A stretch of DNA of 6,574 nt from Proteobacteria bacterium UBA5122 (GCA_002415485.1 DHYU01000058.1:598-7171); one strand, 5' to 3'. Positions 1 to 6,290 are shown, numbered from the stretch's first letter. Program-made: numbers and translations. The notes: generated by a model from the letters alone, not told the origin.

Positions 1-276
1 CATGCCGGCAACGGCAACATCCACGTCAATCTGCTGGTCGACCCGGACGACCCGGCGCAGATGACGCGCGCCGAACATTGCCTCGACGAGGTCTTCTCGC
101 TGGTCCTGGCGCTGAAAGGCAGCCTGTCGGGCGAACACGGCGTCGGCCTCGAGAAGCGTGACTTCGTCGATCGCGAGATCGACGCCACCACACTGGCCTT
201 GATGCACGACATCCGCCGCCAGTTCGACCCACACAACATCCTTAACCCAGGCAAAAAGCTCCCGCCGCAGTCATGA
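1..276 (+). CDS. FAD-linked oxidase C-terminal domain (GlcD / D-2-hydroxyacid dehydrogenase type), 5'-truncated by the window edge
   Basis: This is the last 91 residues of a flavoprotein of the FAD-oxidase C-terminal family (GlcD, D-lactate and D-2-hydroxyglutarate dehydrogenases), which oxidise 2-hydroxyacids to 2-oxoacids. The visible part opens with HAGNGNIHVN, followed by GSLSGEHGVGLEKRDF and the closing FDPHNILNPGKKLP, all hallmarks of the family. Visible residues His1, His8 and Glu45 correspond to the His/His/Glu metal ligands that position the substrate in D-2-hydroxyglutarate dehydrogenase, so the active-site end looks intact. The FAD-binding N-terminal domain lies outside the window, so substrate and exact subfamily cannot be told. 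The stop codon overlaps the start of the next gene as ATGA, which implies co-transcription and coupled translation. Confidence 0.9.
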   Translation, partial: HAGNGNIHVNLLVDPDDPAQMTRAEHCLDEVFSLVLALKGSLSGEHGVGLEKRDFVDREIDATTLALMHDIRRQFDPHNILNPGKKLPPQS

Positions 277-653
277 AGGCGCTGCTGATCGTCGTCGGCT
301 GGCTGTCGATCGCTCTCGGCGCCATCGGCCTGTTTCTGCCCATCCTGCCGACCACGCCCTTTATACTCCTGGCCGCCGCCTGCTTCGCCAAGTCATCGCC
401 GCGTTTTCATGCCTGGCTGCTGCGCAACAAGACCTTCGGCCCACTGATTCAAAACTGGCAACAACACCGCGCCGTGCCGCGTCACGCCAAACGGATGGCC
501 ATCATCACCATCCTCGTCAGCGGCGCGCTGTCGCTGTATCTGCTCGAATCCACCGCGCTGCAGATCACCGTCGCCCTGGCCCTGATCATCCCGTTCTGGA
601 TCGTGCTGCGGCTGCCCGTCCTGCAACCCGCCAGCATCGACCGCAAACCCTGA
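273..653 (+). CDS. YbaN-like DUF454 inner-membrane protein (copy 1)
   Basis: This 126-residue protein belongs to the DUF454 family (E. coli YbaN), small inner-membrane proteins without an established function. The pattern GAIGLFLPILPTTPFILLAA, then CFAKSSPRFHAWLL, TFGP, NWQ and PR.AK, matches YbaN closely. Hydrophobic spans are visible at about residues 4-38, which may form a hairpin around the LPxLPTTP turn, and at 76-115. The basic SSPRFHAWLL...NWQQHRAVPRHAKR stretch between them is probably cytoplasmic. Its ATG overlaps the upstream flavoprotein stop as ATGA. No good Shine-Dalgarno precedes it, so translation probably depends on coupling. Its length is normal for the family. A second related gene follows at 838. 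The family assignment is firm; any role with the flavoprotein is inference from the overlap only. Confidence 0.9.
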   Translation: MKALLIVVGWLSIALGAIGLFLPILPTTPFILLAAACFAKSSPRFHAWLLRNKTFGPLIQNWQQHRAVPRHAKRMAIITILVSGALSLYLLESTALQITVALALIIPFWIVLRLPVLQPASIDRKP

Positions 654-698
654 CCCCCCTCCGGAGCTGGGATAAAGCCCGTTTTCCAACCCCATTCT

Positions 699-728
699 CA
701 TTGCTTGATTAATGATATAAAGTAAATA
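699..728 (+). promoter_or_regulatory. weak candidate promoter for the second DUF454 gene
   Basis: The 184-base gap between the two DUF454 genes is strikingly AT-rich around 690-735. TTGCTT at 701-706 and TAAATA at 723-728 are 16 bases apart and could serve as -35 and -10 boxes; an overlapping TATAAA sits at 716-721. Matches to consensus are partial. The gap size and the base composition support independent transcription of the second gene more than the boxes themselves do. Confidence 0.3.
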
Positions 729-823
729 CACCTTTTTGCCGATACATGGTTTAACAAATATCCGGCTACAGAAGCGCAAACGGCTGACGATACCTAGAGA
801 CACAGCACTGAACAGCGCACAAC

Positions 824-829
824 AAGGGG
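824..829 (+). promoter_or_regulatory. ribosome binding site that fixes the GTG start at 838
   Basis: AAGGGG lies 8 bases ahead of the GTG at 838-840. The open frame continues upstream to a TTG at 736, but the residues coded there are hydrophilic and unlike the family. The Shine-Dalgarno, together with the start of YbaN-type similarity, selects GTG 838. Confidence 0.75.
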
Positions 830-837
830 TGGGACGC

Positions 838-1233
838 GTGAAAAAACCAATACTGACCGGCTTAGGCTTTATGTTTCTGGCACTGGCCGTGCTGGGAGCG
901 ATCCTGCCGGTAATGCCCACCACCTGTTTTGTACTGGCGGCGGCGGCCTGTTTTGCCCGCTCGTCGGACCGTTTCTACAACTGGCTGTTGGCAAGTCGCA
1001 CCTTCGGCCCGATCATCCGCAACTGGCAGAGCACGCGCTCCATGCCGCGTCGCGCCAAATATATTGCGATCAGCACCATCCTGATGTCCGGCGCGTTCTC
1101 GATCTATGTTGTTTCCAGTGTGGCGATTCAAGCCTTGGTGGTGGGATTGTTGTTGATACCGATCGGCATTATCCTGGCACTGCCGACGACCGAGAACCTG
1201 GTTGCCATCGAACAGGAAGAAGAAACCGCCTAA
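838..1233 (+). CDS. YbaN-like DUF454 inner-membrane protein (copy 2, GTG start)
   Basis: This 131-residue protein is a paralogue of the one coded at 273-653. Both share LP(I/V)(L/M)PTT.F, AAACFA(K/R)SS.RF..WLL, TFGP.I.NWQ, PR.AK, and AI.TIL.SGA.S.Y, with roughly half of core positions identical by eye. Hydrophobic segments lie at about residues 5-40 and 77-116. The C-terminus is acidic (AIEQEEETA), unlike the basic tail of copy 1. It starts at GTG behind AAGGGG. Codon use seems less GC-biased than in copy 1, with more TTG, TTT and GTG codons in the last third. Its TAA stop overlaps the stop of the convergent macro-domain gene by 4 bases, so there is no room for a terminator between them. Function is unknown; the family assignment is firm. 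Confidence 0.88.
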   Translation: MKKPILTGLGFMFLALAVLGAILPVMPTTCFVLAAAACFARSSDRFYNWLLASRTFGPIIRNWQSTRSMPRRAKYIAISTILMSGAFSIYVVSSVAIQALVVGLLLIPIGIILALPTTENLVAIEQEEETA

Positions 1234-1724
1234 TGCTCCGCTAACAGATCGCGATAGAGCTTCTCGTCTTCGCGATCAAAACAGCACACGGTAATCTCCT
1301 CGAAGCGATTCTCTAATTGCATGATTTCGTGCAGGGCGATGTGCGCCGCATCCGACCTGGGATAACCGTAGACGCCAGTGCCCAAGCATGGGAAGGCAAT
1401 CGTACGGATATCATGACGTAAGGCCAGTTTAAGAGAGTTGTGATAGCAGGCGGCCAATAACTCGGGCTCGCCCTCATTGCCCCCACGCCAGATGGGGGCG
1501 ACAGTATGGATCACATGGGCCGCAGGTAGGCGAAAGCCGGGGGTAATGCAGGCCTCACCGGTGGCGCAAAAACCGATACGCTCGCAGATGCTGGTCATAT
1601 CGCTGCCCGCTGCTCGGTGGATGGCGCCGGAGACACCGCTACCCGCCGTCAGCTCATTATTGGCGGCGTTGACGATGGCATCGACCTTCAGTTTTGTAAT
1701 GTCACCCAGAACAATCGCGACCAT
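1230..1724 (-). CDS. MacroD-like macro-domain protein (ADP-ribose / O-acetyl-ADP-ribose binding), catalytic Asp replaced by Ser
   Basis: This 164-residue protein is a single stand-alone macro domain, the usual size for the YmdB/MacroD group, which removes acetyl from O-acetyl-ADP-ribose and mono-ADP-ribose from proteins. Visible motifs are GDIT (7-10), VDAIVNAANN (14-23), GAIHRAAG (33-40), HTVAPIWRGG (73-82) and the phosphate loop GTGVYGYP (115-122), all in E. coli YmdB order. The loop that reads GGGGVDGAIH in YmdB reads AGSGVSGAIH here, so the Asp essential in MacroD enzymes is Ser32 and one loop Gly is Ser29. Asn22 of NAAN is kept. It may therefore be a reader, a weak hydrolase, or use another residue. 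The start ATG has CAGG 7 bases upstream. It lies 25 bases behind sspB and is probably its operon mate. Convergent with the DUF454 gene. Confidence 0.9.
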   Translation of the reverse strand: MVAIVLGDITKLKVDAIVNAANNELTAGSGVSGAIHRAAGSDMTSICERIGFCATGEACITPGFRLPAAHVIHTVAPIWRGGNEGEPELLAACYHNSLKLALRHDIRTIAFPCLGTGVYGYPRSDAAHIALHEIMQLENRFEEITVCCFDREDEKLYRDLLAEH

Positions 1725-1749
1725 ACTGACACCTGCTGCTTATCGCTGT

Positions 1750-2151
1750 TTACTTCACCACACGCAGACTGGGACGCCCCTTGCCCGGTGCATCGCCGCC
1801 GCTTGGTGGCTCATCAGGCGGCGTGTCTTCGTCTTCACCAAACTCTTCTTCATTGAAGACCATGCCGCGACCGTTTTCTTTGGCGTAGATCGCGAGCACT
1901 GCCGTCGGTGGCAGACTCACATCCATCGACACGCCACTGAAACGGGCACTGAACATCACCCAGTCGTTATTTAACTCTAGACCACGCACCGCATTGGGAC
2001 CAACGTTCAGAATAATGCGGCCTTCCTGGATAAACTCCGTTGGCACCGTCACATTCGCCGCCTCGGCATCCACCAGGATGTAGGGCGTGAGATTGCTGTC
2101 GACTATCCAGTCATAAATCGCGCGAATCAAATAAGGTCGCGAAGATACCAT
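1750..2151 (-). CDS. sspB: ClpXP protease specificity-enhancing factor SspB
   Basis: SspB is the cytoplasmic adaptor that delivers ssrA-tagged proteins from stalled ribosomes, and some other substrates, to ClpXP. The 133-residue product has the folded substrate-binding domain at about residues 1-97 (SSRPYLIRAIYDWIVDSN, LTPYILVDAE, GLELNNDWVMFSARFSGV, AVLAIYAKENG). An acidic, Pro/Gly-rich flexible linker follows (about 98-123), and the ClpX-docking XB tail GRPSLRVVK is at 125-133. E. coli ends GGRPALRVVK, so the tether is intact. The linker is shorter than in the roughly 165-residue E. coli protein. The frame is open further upstream to 2322, but that extension lies inside sspA. ATG 2151 has AGAGGA 7 bases ahead, overlapping the sspA stop, and matches the family start. 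Confidence 0.95.
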   Translation of the reverse strand: MVSSRPYLIRAIYDWIVDSNLTPYILVDAEAANVTVPTEFIQEGRIILNVGPNAVRGLELNNDWVMFSARFSGVSMDVSLPPTAVLAIYAKENGRGMVFNEEEFGEDEDTPPDEPPSGGDAPGKGRPSLRVVK

Positions 2152-2162
2152 TAAATCGTCCT

Positions 2163-2792
2163 CTACCTTCCTGAACGGATGGCTTTCTCGGTCCCGGTCA
2201 GAGACTCTGCAAATGAAGGGCGGGCAAACATACGCTCGGCATAGGCGAGCAAGGGTTTGGCCTGTTTGGGCATTTCGATGCCAAATGCCGGCAGGCGCCA
2301 CAACAGCGGCACCAGTGAACAATCCACCAGCGAAAACTCCTCGCTCATGAAAAAGGGCTTTTGTTCAAAGATCGGAGCAATCGCAATCAAACCATCGCGC
2401 AAGATTTTCGCTGCTTCCGTTTGTTTGGCGCCGCGTGCTGTCAGGTCCGGCAACAGACTGTACCAGTCACGCTCTATGCGATAGAGAAAGGTACGGGTTT
2501 GGGCGCGGGCGACGGGGTCCACCGGCAGCAGCGGTGGATGCGGATAACGCTCATCCAGATATTCCATGATGATGCGTGAGTTATACAACACCAGATCACG
2601 ATCGATCAGCGTGGGCAGGCTTTGATAGGGATTCAGTTCAATGACATCTTCCGGCAGCGCCTCTTCTCGCACACAGACAACATCCGCCGTGATATTTTTT
2701 TCATTCAACACGATCCGTGCACGATGGCTATATGCACAGTTTTCGCCTGAAAAAAGAGTGATTACCGCCCGCCGACTGGCCGATACCGCCAT
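2163..2792 (-). CDS. sspA: stringent starvation protein A, RNA polymerase-associated regulator
   Basis: SspA has a glutathione S-transferase fold but acts as a transcription factor that binds sigma70-RNA polymerase. In E. coli it is needed for acid and starvation tolerance and for phage P1 late transcription. The 209-residue product aligns along its whole length with E. coli SspA: TLFSG near residue 12, YSHRARIVLNEK (21-32), LNPYQSLPTLIDRDL (53-67), RIIMEYLDERYPHPPLLPVDP (73-93) and EFSLVDCSLVPLLWRLP in the helical half. The surface pocket Pro84-His85-Pro86, needed for activity in E. coli, is present at the same positions. Start ATG 2792 has GGAG 8 bases upstream. sspB begins 11 bases after the stop, so the two are co-transcribed. 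Upstream in this window lies copA with its micropeptide, rather than ribosomal rpsI, the common neighbour. Confidence 0.96.
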   Translation of the reverse strand: MAVSASRRAVITLFSGENCAYSHRARIVLNEKNITADVVCVREEALPEDVIELNPYQSLPTLIDRDLVLYNSRIIMEYLDERYPHPPLLPVDPVARAQTRTFLYRIERDWYSLLPDLTARGAKQTEAAKILRDGLIAIAPIFEQKPFFMSEEFSLVDCSLVPLLWRLPAFGIEMPKQAKPLLAYAERMFARPSFAESLTGTEKAIRSGR

Positions 2793-2861
2793 ACTGAACT
2801 CTCCGCAATTCTCAATACCACATCATGACCGCACTGCGGCGGCCACCACGCATAGCCAGCT

Positions 2862-2867
2862 ATTATA
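2862..2867 (-). promoter_or_regulatory. -10 box of the sspA-sspB-macro promoter
   Basis: On the minus strand a perfect TATAAT stands 69 bases ahead of the sspA start, in the 117-base gap after the micropeptide gene. No good -35 is seen at the usual spacing (the hexamer 17 bases upstream reads CACAAA), so activity may depend on an activator or on other contacts. The predicted leader is about 60 bases. Confidence 0.55.
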
Positions 2868-2909
2868 ACCGCATGTGCTACAAGTTTGTGACGGAGAAGT
2901 GGTCGGCGC

Positions 2910-2987
2910 CTAAGGTCGCGCCAACCAAAACCACCAGACGATAAAGACGATCAACGCCAGCGCCAACATATTCAACAACAGCATCAT
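2910..2987 (-). CDS. 25-residue single-span membrane peptide translationally coupled to copA
   Basis: This small frame starts with two ATG codons, the first overlapping the copA stop as ATGA. AAGG stands 7 bases before it, inside the end of copA, so both a ribosome site and coupling are present. The product begins MMLLLNMLALAL and ends IVWWFWLARP, and is essentially one transmembrane helix (residues 3-22) with a Trp-rich boundary and a basic Arg24-Pro25 end. From memory, cupredoxin-like proteins encoded beside copper ATPases often begin with a very similar membrane anchor ending in IVWWFWL. Here a TAG follows at once and no copper-binding domain is coded in the next 100 bases. It is therefore either a true micropeptide acting with CopA or the surviving anchor of a truncated gene. 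The overlap and Shine-Dalgarno favour translation; the function is unknown. Confidence 0.62.
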   Translation of the reverse strand: MMLLLNMLALALIVFIVWWFWLARP

Positions 2988-5221
2988 AGGCTTACCTTCG
3001 AGGGTTTAAACAGTCGCAGACGATTGGCATTGCTCACCACGGTCAGCGATGAGGCCGCCATCGCCGCACCGGCGATCATCGGGTTCAACAACATGCCGGT
3101 CAGCGGAAACAGAATCCCGGCCGCCACCGGAATACCGAGCGTGTTGTAGACAAAGGCGCCGAACAGGTTTTGTTTGATGTTGCGCACCGTCGCCGCCGAG
3201 ATCTCGATCGCATCGGCCACGCCGTGCAGCGAATCACGCAACAACACCACGTCGGCACTCTCGATCGCGACATCGGTGCCGCTGCCGATGGCAAAGCCAA
3301 CATCGGCCTGGGCCAGCGCAGGCGCGTCATTGATGCCATCGCCGACCATCGCCACCACGCCCCGCAGCTGCAACTCGCGCACCTTGGCCGCCTTATCTCC
3401 CGGCAAGACCTCGGCCAGCACATGATCGATGCCCACCTGCGCCGCCACCGCCTGCGCACTGCGTGCATTGTCGCCGGTCAGCATCACCACCTCCAGACCC
3501 GCCCGTTGCAGGCGCTGGATCGCCGCCTTCGAATCGGCCTTGATCGCATCGGCGATCGCCAGCAGCGCGACCAGCTGACCATCGACCGCCAGGTGCACGG
3601 CGGTCTCGCCACGGGCACTCATGTTCGCCTGTGACTCGGCCAAGGCCGCCAGCTCGACGCCATGCTGCGCCAACAGGCGTTGATTACCCAGCAGCAGCCG
3701 GCGCCCGTCGACCTGACCGCTCACGCCATGCCCCGACACCGCGGCAAACCCCTGCACCTCACCCAAGCCCAGACCACACGCCTTAGCCTCGGCCAACAGC
3801 GCCGCCGCCAGCGGATGCTCCGACCCCTGCTCCAGACTGGCCGCCAACCGCAGCGCCTCATCGGCCTGCCACGTGCCCGCAGTCTCGATCGCGACCAGCC
3901 GCGGCCGACCCTCGGTGACGGTGCCGGTCTTATCGAGCACCACCGTCGTCAGCCGCCGCGCCTGCTGCAAGGCATCGCCATTGCGGATCAACACACCGTA
4001 CTCCGCCGCCTTACCGACGCCGACCATGATTGAGATCGGCGTCGCCAGCCCCAGCGCACACGGGCAGGCGATGATCAACACCGTCATCGTCGTCAGCAGC
4101 ACATAGGCCGCCTTCGGCTCGGGGCCGAAATTGAGCCAGACCATAAACGTCAGCACCGCGATGATCATCACCACCGGCACAAACACCGCCGCCACCTTGT
4201 CGACCAAACGGCCGATCTCGGGTTTGGTGTTCTGTGCCTGCCGCACCATGTCGATGATCTGCGCCAGCACCGTATCCTTGCCGATGCGCGTGGCGCGGAA
4301 TAAAAAGGTCCCGGTGGTATTGAGCGTGCCGGCACTGACCTCATCACCGACCTGTTTGCTGACCGGCAACGGCTCGCCACTGAGCATCGACTCATCGATG
4401 TTGGCGCCGCCGTCGATGATCACACCGTCGACCGCAATCTTCTCGCCGGGGCGCACACGCAAGGTCTCGTTCAGGCCGACCTGTTCGATGGCGATATCCA
4501 CTTCCTCACCATTACGCACCACCCGCGCCGTGCGCGGCTGCAGGCCGATCAAACGCTGGATCGCGGCCGAGGTCTTGCCGCGTGCACGCAGCTCCAGGGC
4601 CGAACCGAGATTGATCAAAGCAATAATAATCACCGCCGCCTCGAAATAGACATGCCGCGCCTGCTCCGGCACCAACGTCGGCAACACGGTAATCGCCATC
4701 GAAAACAACCACGCACTGCCCGTGCCGAGCGCGATCAGCGTATCCATGTTGGCGTTGTGATTCTTAAACGCCTTCCACGCACCACGAAAAAAACGACCAC
4801 CGCTATAGATCATCACCGGCAGACTGATGGCACCGATCACCAACCAGAAGAGGCGACCGCCACTGCTGCCCAGCATCGGCATCGCGCCCGCCCAATCCAT
4901 CAACATCAACGGTGCGCCGATGCCCCCGGCCAGCGCCGCCCGCCTCATCAGGCCGCGATACTCCGCCGCCTCGGCCGCCGCCCGCGCTTGCGCCTCCTTG
5001 GCCGGGTCACGCAACTCGGCCGCCTCGTAACCGGCATCGACCACCGCCTGCACCAAGGCATCGGCCGTCACGTCTCCCGTCACCTCCGCCGTATGCTCGG
5101 CAAAATTCACCGCCGCCGTCGCCACGCCCGCCACCTTCTGCAAGGCCTGTTCGACGACAGACACGCAGCCCGCGCAACTCATGCCGCCGATCGAAAGTTG
5201 TATCGTGTGTTGTTTTTTCAT
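2984..5221 (-). CDS. copA: Cu(I)-exporting P1B-type ATPase, CopA type
   Basis: This 745-residue protein uses ATP to move Cu(I) out of the cytoplasm across the inner membrane. It has one N-terminal heavy-metal domain with GMSCAGC (Cys16, Cys19), then membrane helices between about 95 and 210. The actuator domain carries SGEP (281-284), and the membrane CPC metal site is Cys386-Pro-Cys388. The phosphorylation site is DKTGT (Asp430), with Glu468-His469-Pro470 (the HP nucleotide-binding motif), TGDN (582-585) and GDGIND (627-632). Tyr692-Asn693 and the MAASS of the last helix (721-725) are the P1B-1 residues that specify Cu(I). All catalytic residues are present. The frame is open to ATG 5293, but similarity starts at MKKQHTIQLS, so ATG 5221 is chosen; its nearest GGAG is 13 bases away, an unusually long spacing. 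Divergent from the cupin gene and overlapping the micropeptide gene. Confidence 0.96.
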   Translation of the reverse strand: MKKQHTIQLSIGGMSCAGCVSVVEQALQKVAGVATAAVNFAEHTAEVTGDVTADALVQAVVDAGYEAAELRDPAKEAQARAAAEAAEYRGLMRRAALAGGIGAPLMLMDWAGAMPMLGSSGGRLFWLVIGAISLPVMIYSGGRFFRGAWKAFKNHNANMDTLIALGTGSAWLFSMAITVLPTLVPEQARHVYFEAAVIIIALINLGSALELRARGKTSAAIQRLIGLQPRTARVVRNGEEVDIAIEQVGLNETLRVRPGEKIAVDGVIIDGGANIDESMLSGEPLPVSKQVGDEVSAGTLNTTGTFLFRATRIGKDTVLAQIIDMVRQAQNTKPEIGRLVDKVAAVFVPVVMIIAVLTFMVWLNFGPEPKAAYVLLTTMTVLIIACPCALGLATPISIMVGVGKAAEYGVLIRNGDALQQARRLTTVVLDKTGTVTEGRPRLVAIETAGTWQADEALRLAASLEQGSEHPLAAALLAEAKACGLGLGEVQGFAAVSGHGVSGQVDGRRLLLGNQRLLAQHGVELAALAESQANMSARGETAVHLAVDGQLVALLAIADAIKADSKAAIQRLQRAGLEVVMLTGDNARSAQAVAAQVGIDHVLAEVLPGDKAAKVRELQLRGVVAMVGDGINDAPALAQADVGFAIGSGTDVAIESADVVLLRDSLHGVADAIEISAATVRNIKQNLFGAFVYNTLGIPVAAGILFPLTGMLLNPMIAGAAMAASSLTVVSNANRLRLFKPSKVSL

Positions 5222-5255
5222 CGAAAGATCTGCACTCCATTTGCACTCATGCGCC

Positions 5256-5286
5256 AGTGTAGGACAAAGCAAATCCCAAACGCCAA
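5256..5286 (-). promoter_or_regulatory. weak candidate copA promoter with a 19-base spacer
   Basis: On the minus strand TTGGCG (5286-5281) and TACACT (5261-5256) are separated by 19 bases. Long 19-20 base spacers are typical of promoters activated by MerR-family regulators such as CueR, which often control copA. However, the spacer shows no convincing dyad and lacks the CueR-like ACCTT...AAGGT arms, so this is only a candidate. Confidence 0.25.
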
Positions 5287-5297
5287 TACGCAAATTT

Positions 5298-5306
5298 TGC
5301 TAAAAT
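5298..5306 (+). promoter_or_regulatory. extended -10 promoter element for the cupin gene
   Basis: TGCTAAAAT is an extended -10 element (TGn followed by TAAAAT) 39 bases ahead of the cupin start. It predicts a leader of about 30 bases containing the GAGG ribosome site at 5335-5338. No -35 box is recognisable at 17 bases, as is common for extended -10 promoters. It lies within the 124-base region shared with divergent copA. Confidence 0.42.
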
Positions 5307-5345
5307 TCGCGTCCGTTTCACCCTTCGTCCTAACGAGGTATTTCC

Positions 5346-6290
5346 ATGAGCAAGCCTGCCCTGACGCCAGCCAGCAATCTGACCAACGACAGCTGGAGCC
5401 GCGACGCCCAGTTCTTTGAATACATGTCCGCCAACAACCCCGACATGCCTCAGGTTGAGATCCGCGCCTTTGACGCCGCCCTGCACCAACAAGGCAACAC
5501 CCGCATCATCCCGCTGGACATGGCCGACTGCCTCAAGACCGACTACCCGGCCACAACACCCAATCTGATGGCGCACTTCCTGCGCATCTGCGCCGGTGAC
5601 ACACTCGCCACCAGCGCCGACGCCAGCTCGGAGATGTTTTACGTAATCCGCGGCAAAGGCCACACCGAAAGCGAATGGGGCATCACCGAATGGAAGACCG
5701 GCGATCTGTTCGTCGTGCCCACCACCGAAGGCACCGTACACGTCGCCAGCGAAGACACCGCCATCTATTGGGTCACCGATTCACCGGTACTCAAATACCT
5801 CGGCGTCACACCCAATGCCCAGCGCTTTAAACCCGTGCTGTTCACGCACGAGCAGATCACCGAAAAATTGATGGCCGAGCGTAACAGCGATGATGCGCTG
5901 ACGCGCAACCGCATCGGCATCCTGCTCGGCAACCCGGCCTGCCCGCTGACCAAGACCATGACCCACACGCTGTGGTCGCTCTACAACATCCTGCCCGCAG
6001 GCGCGACACAACTACCGCACCGCCACAACTCGGTCGCCATCGATTTTTGTGTCTCGGCTGGCGAGAACACCTACACACTGATCGGCAAAGAGATCGACGA
6101 CAAGGGTTATATCATCAACCCGGTCAAGGCTATGTGGACCTCTGGCTCCGTGTTTATCACACCACCCGGCTGGTGGCACTCCCATCACAATGAATCAGGT
6201 GAAGATGCCTACGTGCTGCCGATACAAGACGCAGGCCTGGTGACCTACATGCAGATCCTGGATATTCAGTTTGTAAGATCACAGGTCTAG
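5346..6290 (+). CDS. two-domain cupin protein, distantly gentisate/salicylate dioxygenase-like, substrate unknown
   Basis: This 314-residue cytoplasmic protein (no signal peptide) contains two cupin beta-barrels. The C-terminal cupin has His225 and His227 in LPHRHN. It also has a full second cupin motif, G267-x5-P-x-G275-x2-H278-x3-N282, giving the three His expected to hold a metal. The N-terminal cupin (about 75-150) has the barrel pattern SSEMFYVIRGKGHTE and GDLFVVP but no HxH pair; only Glu96 and His132 remain. Bicupin gentisate and salicylate 1,2-dioxygenases bind iron in the N-terminal cupin, so the arrangement here is the reverse. An oxygenase or isomerase role is possible, but the substrate cannot be deduced. 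ATG 5346 has GAGG 7 bases ahead. It is a lone gene divergent from copA, followed by an inverted repeat. Confidence 0.82.
   Translation: MSKPALTPASNLTNDSWSRDAQFFEYMSANNPDMPQVEIRAFDAALHQQGNTRIIPLDMADCLKTDYPATTPNLMAHFLRICAGDTLATSADASSEMFYVIRGKGHTESEWGITEWKTGDLFVVPTTEGTVHVASEDTAIYWVTDSPVLKYLGVTPNAQRFKPVLFTHEQITEKLMAERNSDDALTRNRIGILLGNPACPLTKTMTHTLWSLYNILPAGATQLPHRHNSVAIDFCVSAGENTYTLIGKEIDDKGYIINPVKAMWTSGSVFITPPGWWHSHHNESGEDAYVLPIQDAGLVTYMQILDIQFVRSQV

Noticed and set aside
656..687. Intrinsic terminator after the first DUF454 gene (CTCCGGAG palindrome and GGG...CCC followed by GTTTT)
   Set aside because: The possible stems are only 3-4 bp and the T-run is short and offset, which is too weak to call.
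736..837. TTG start at 736 for the second DUF454 protein
   Set aside because: The extra residues are polar and absent from the family, and the only Shine-Dalgarno points to GTG 838.
1477..1974. Plus-strand open frame of 165 codons opposite the macro and sspB genes
   Set aside because: It spans two well-supported minus-strand genes, has no recognisable motif and no ribosome site consistent with its start.
2152..2322. N-terminal extension of sspB to an upstream start at 2322
   Set aside because: The extension lies inside sspA in another frame and has no SspB similarity. ATG 2151 has a good ribosome site and matches the family start.
5222..5345. CueR operator in front of copA
   Set aside because: No ACCTT...AAGGT-type dyad is present between the candidate -35 and -10; only the 19-base spacer fits.
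4652..5419. Long plus-strand open frame of 255 codons opposite copA, and several shorter ones at 3170-4649
   Set aside because: The products are rich in Arg, His, Gln and Pro with no family pattern, as expected for the antisense of a GC-rich gene. copA on the other strand has every catalytic motif.
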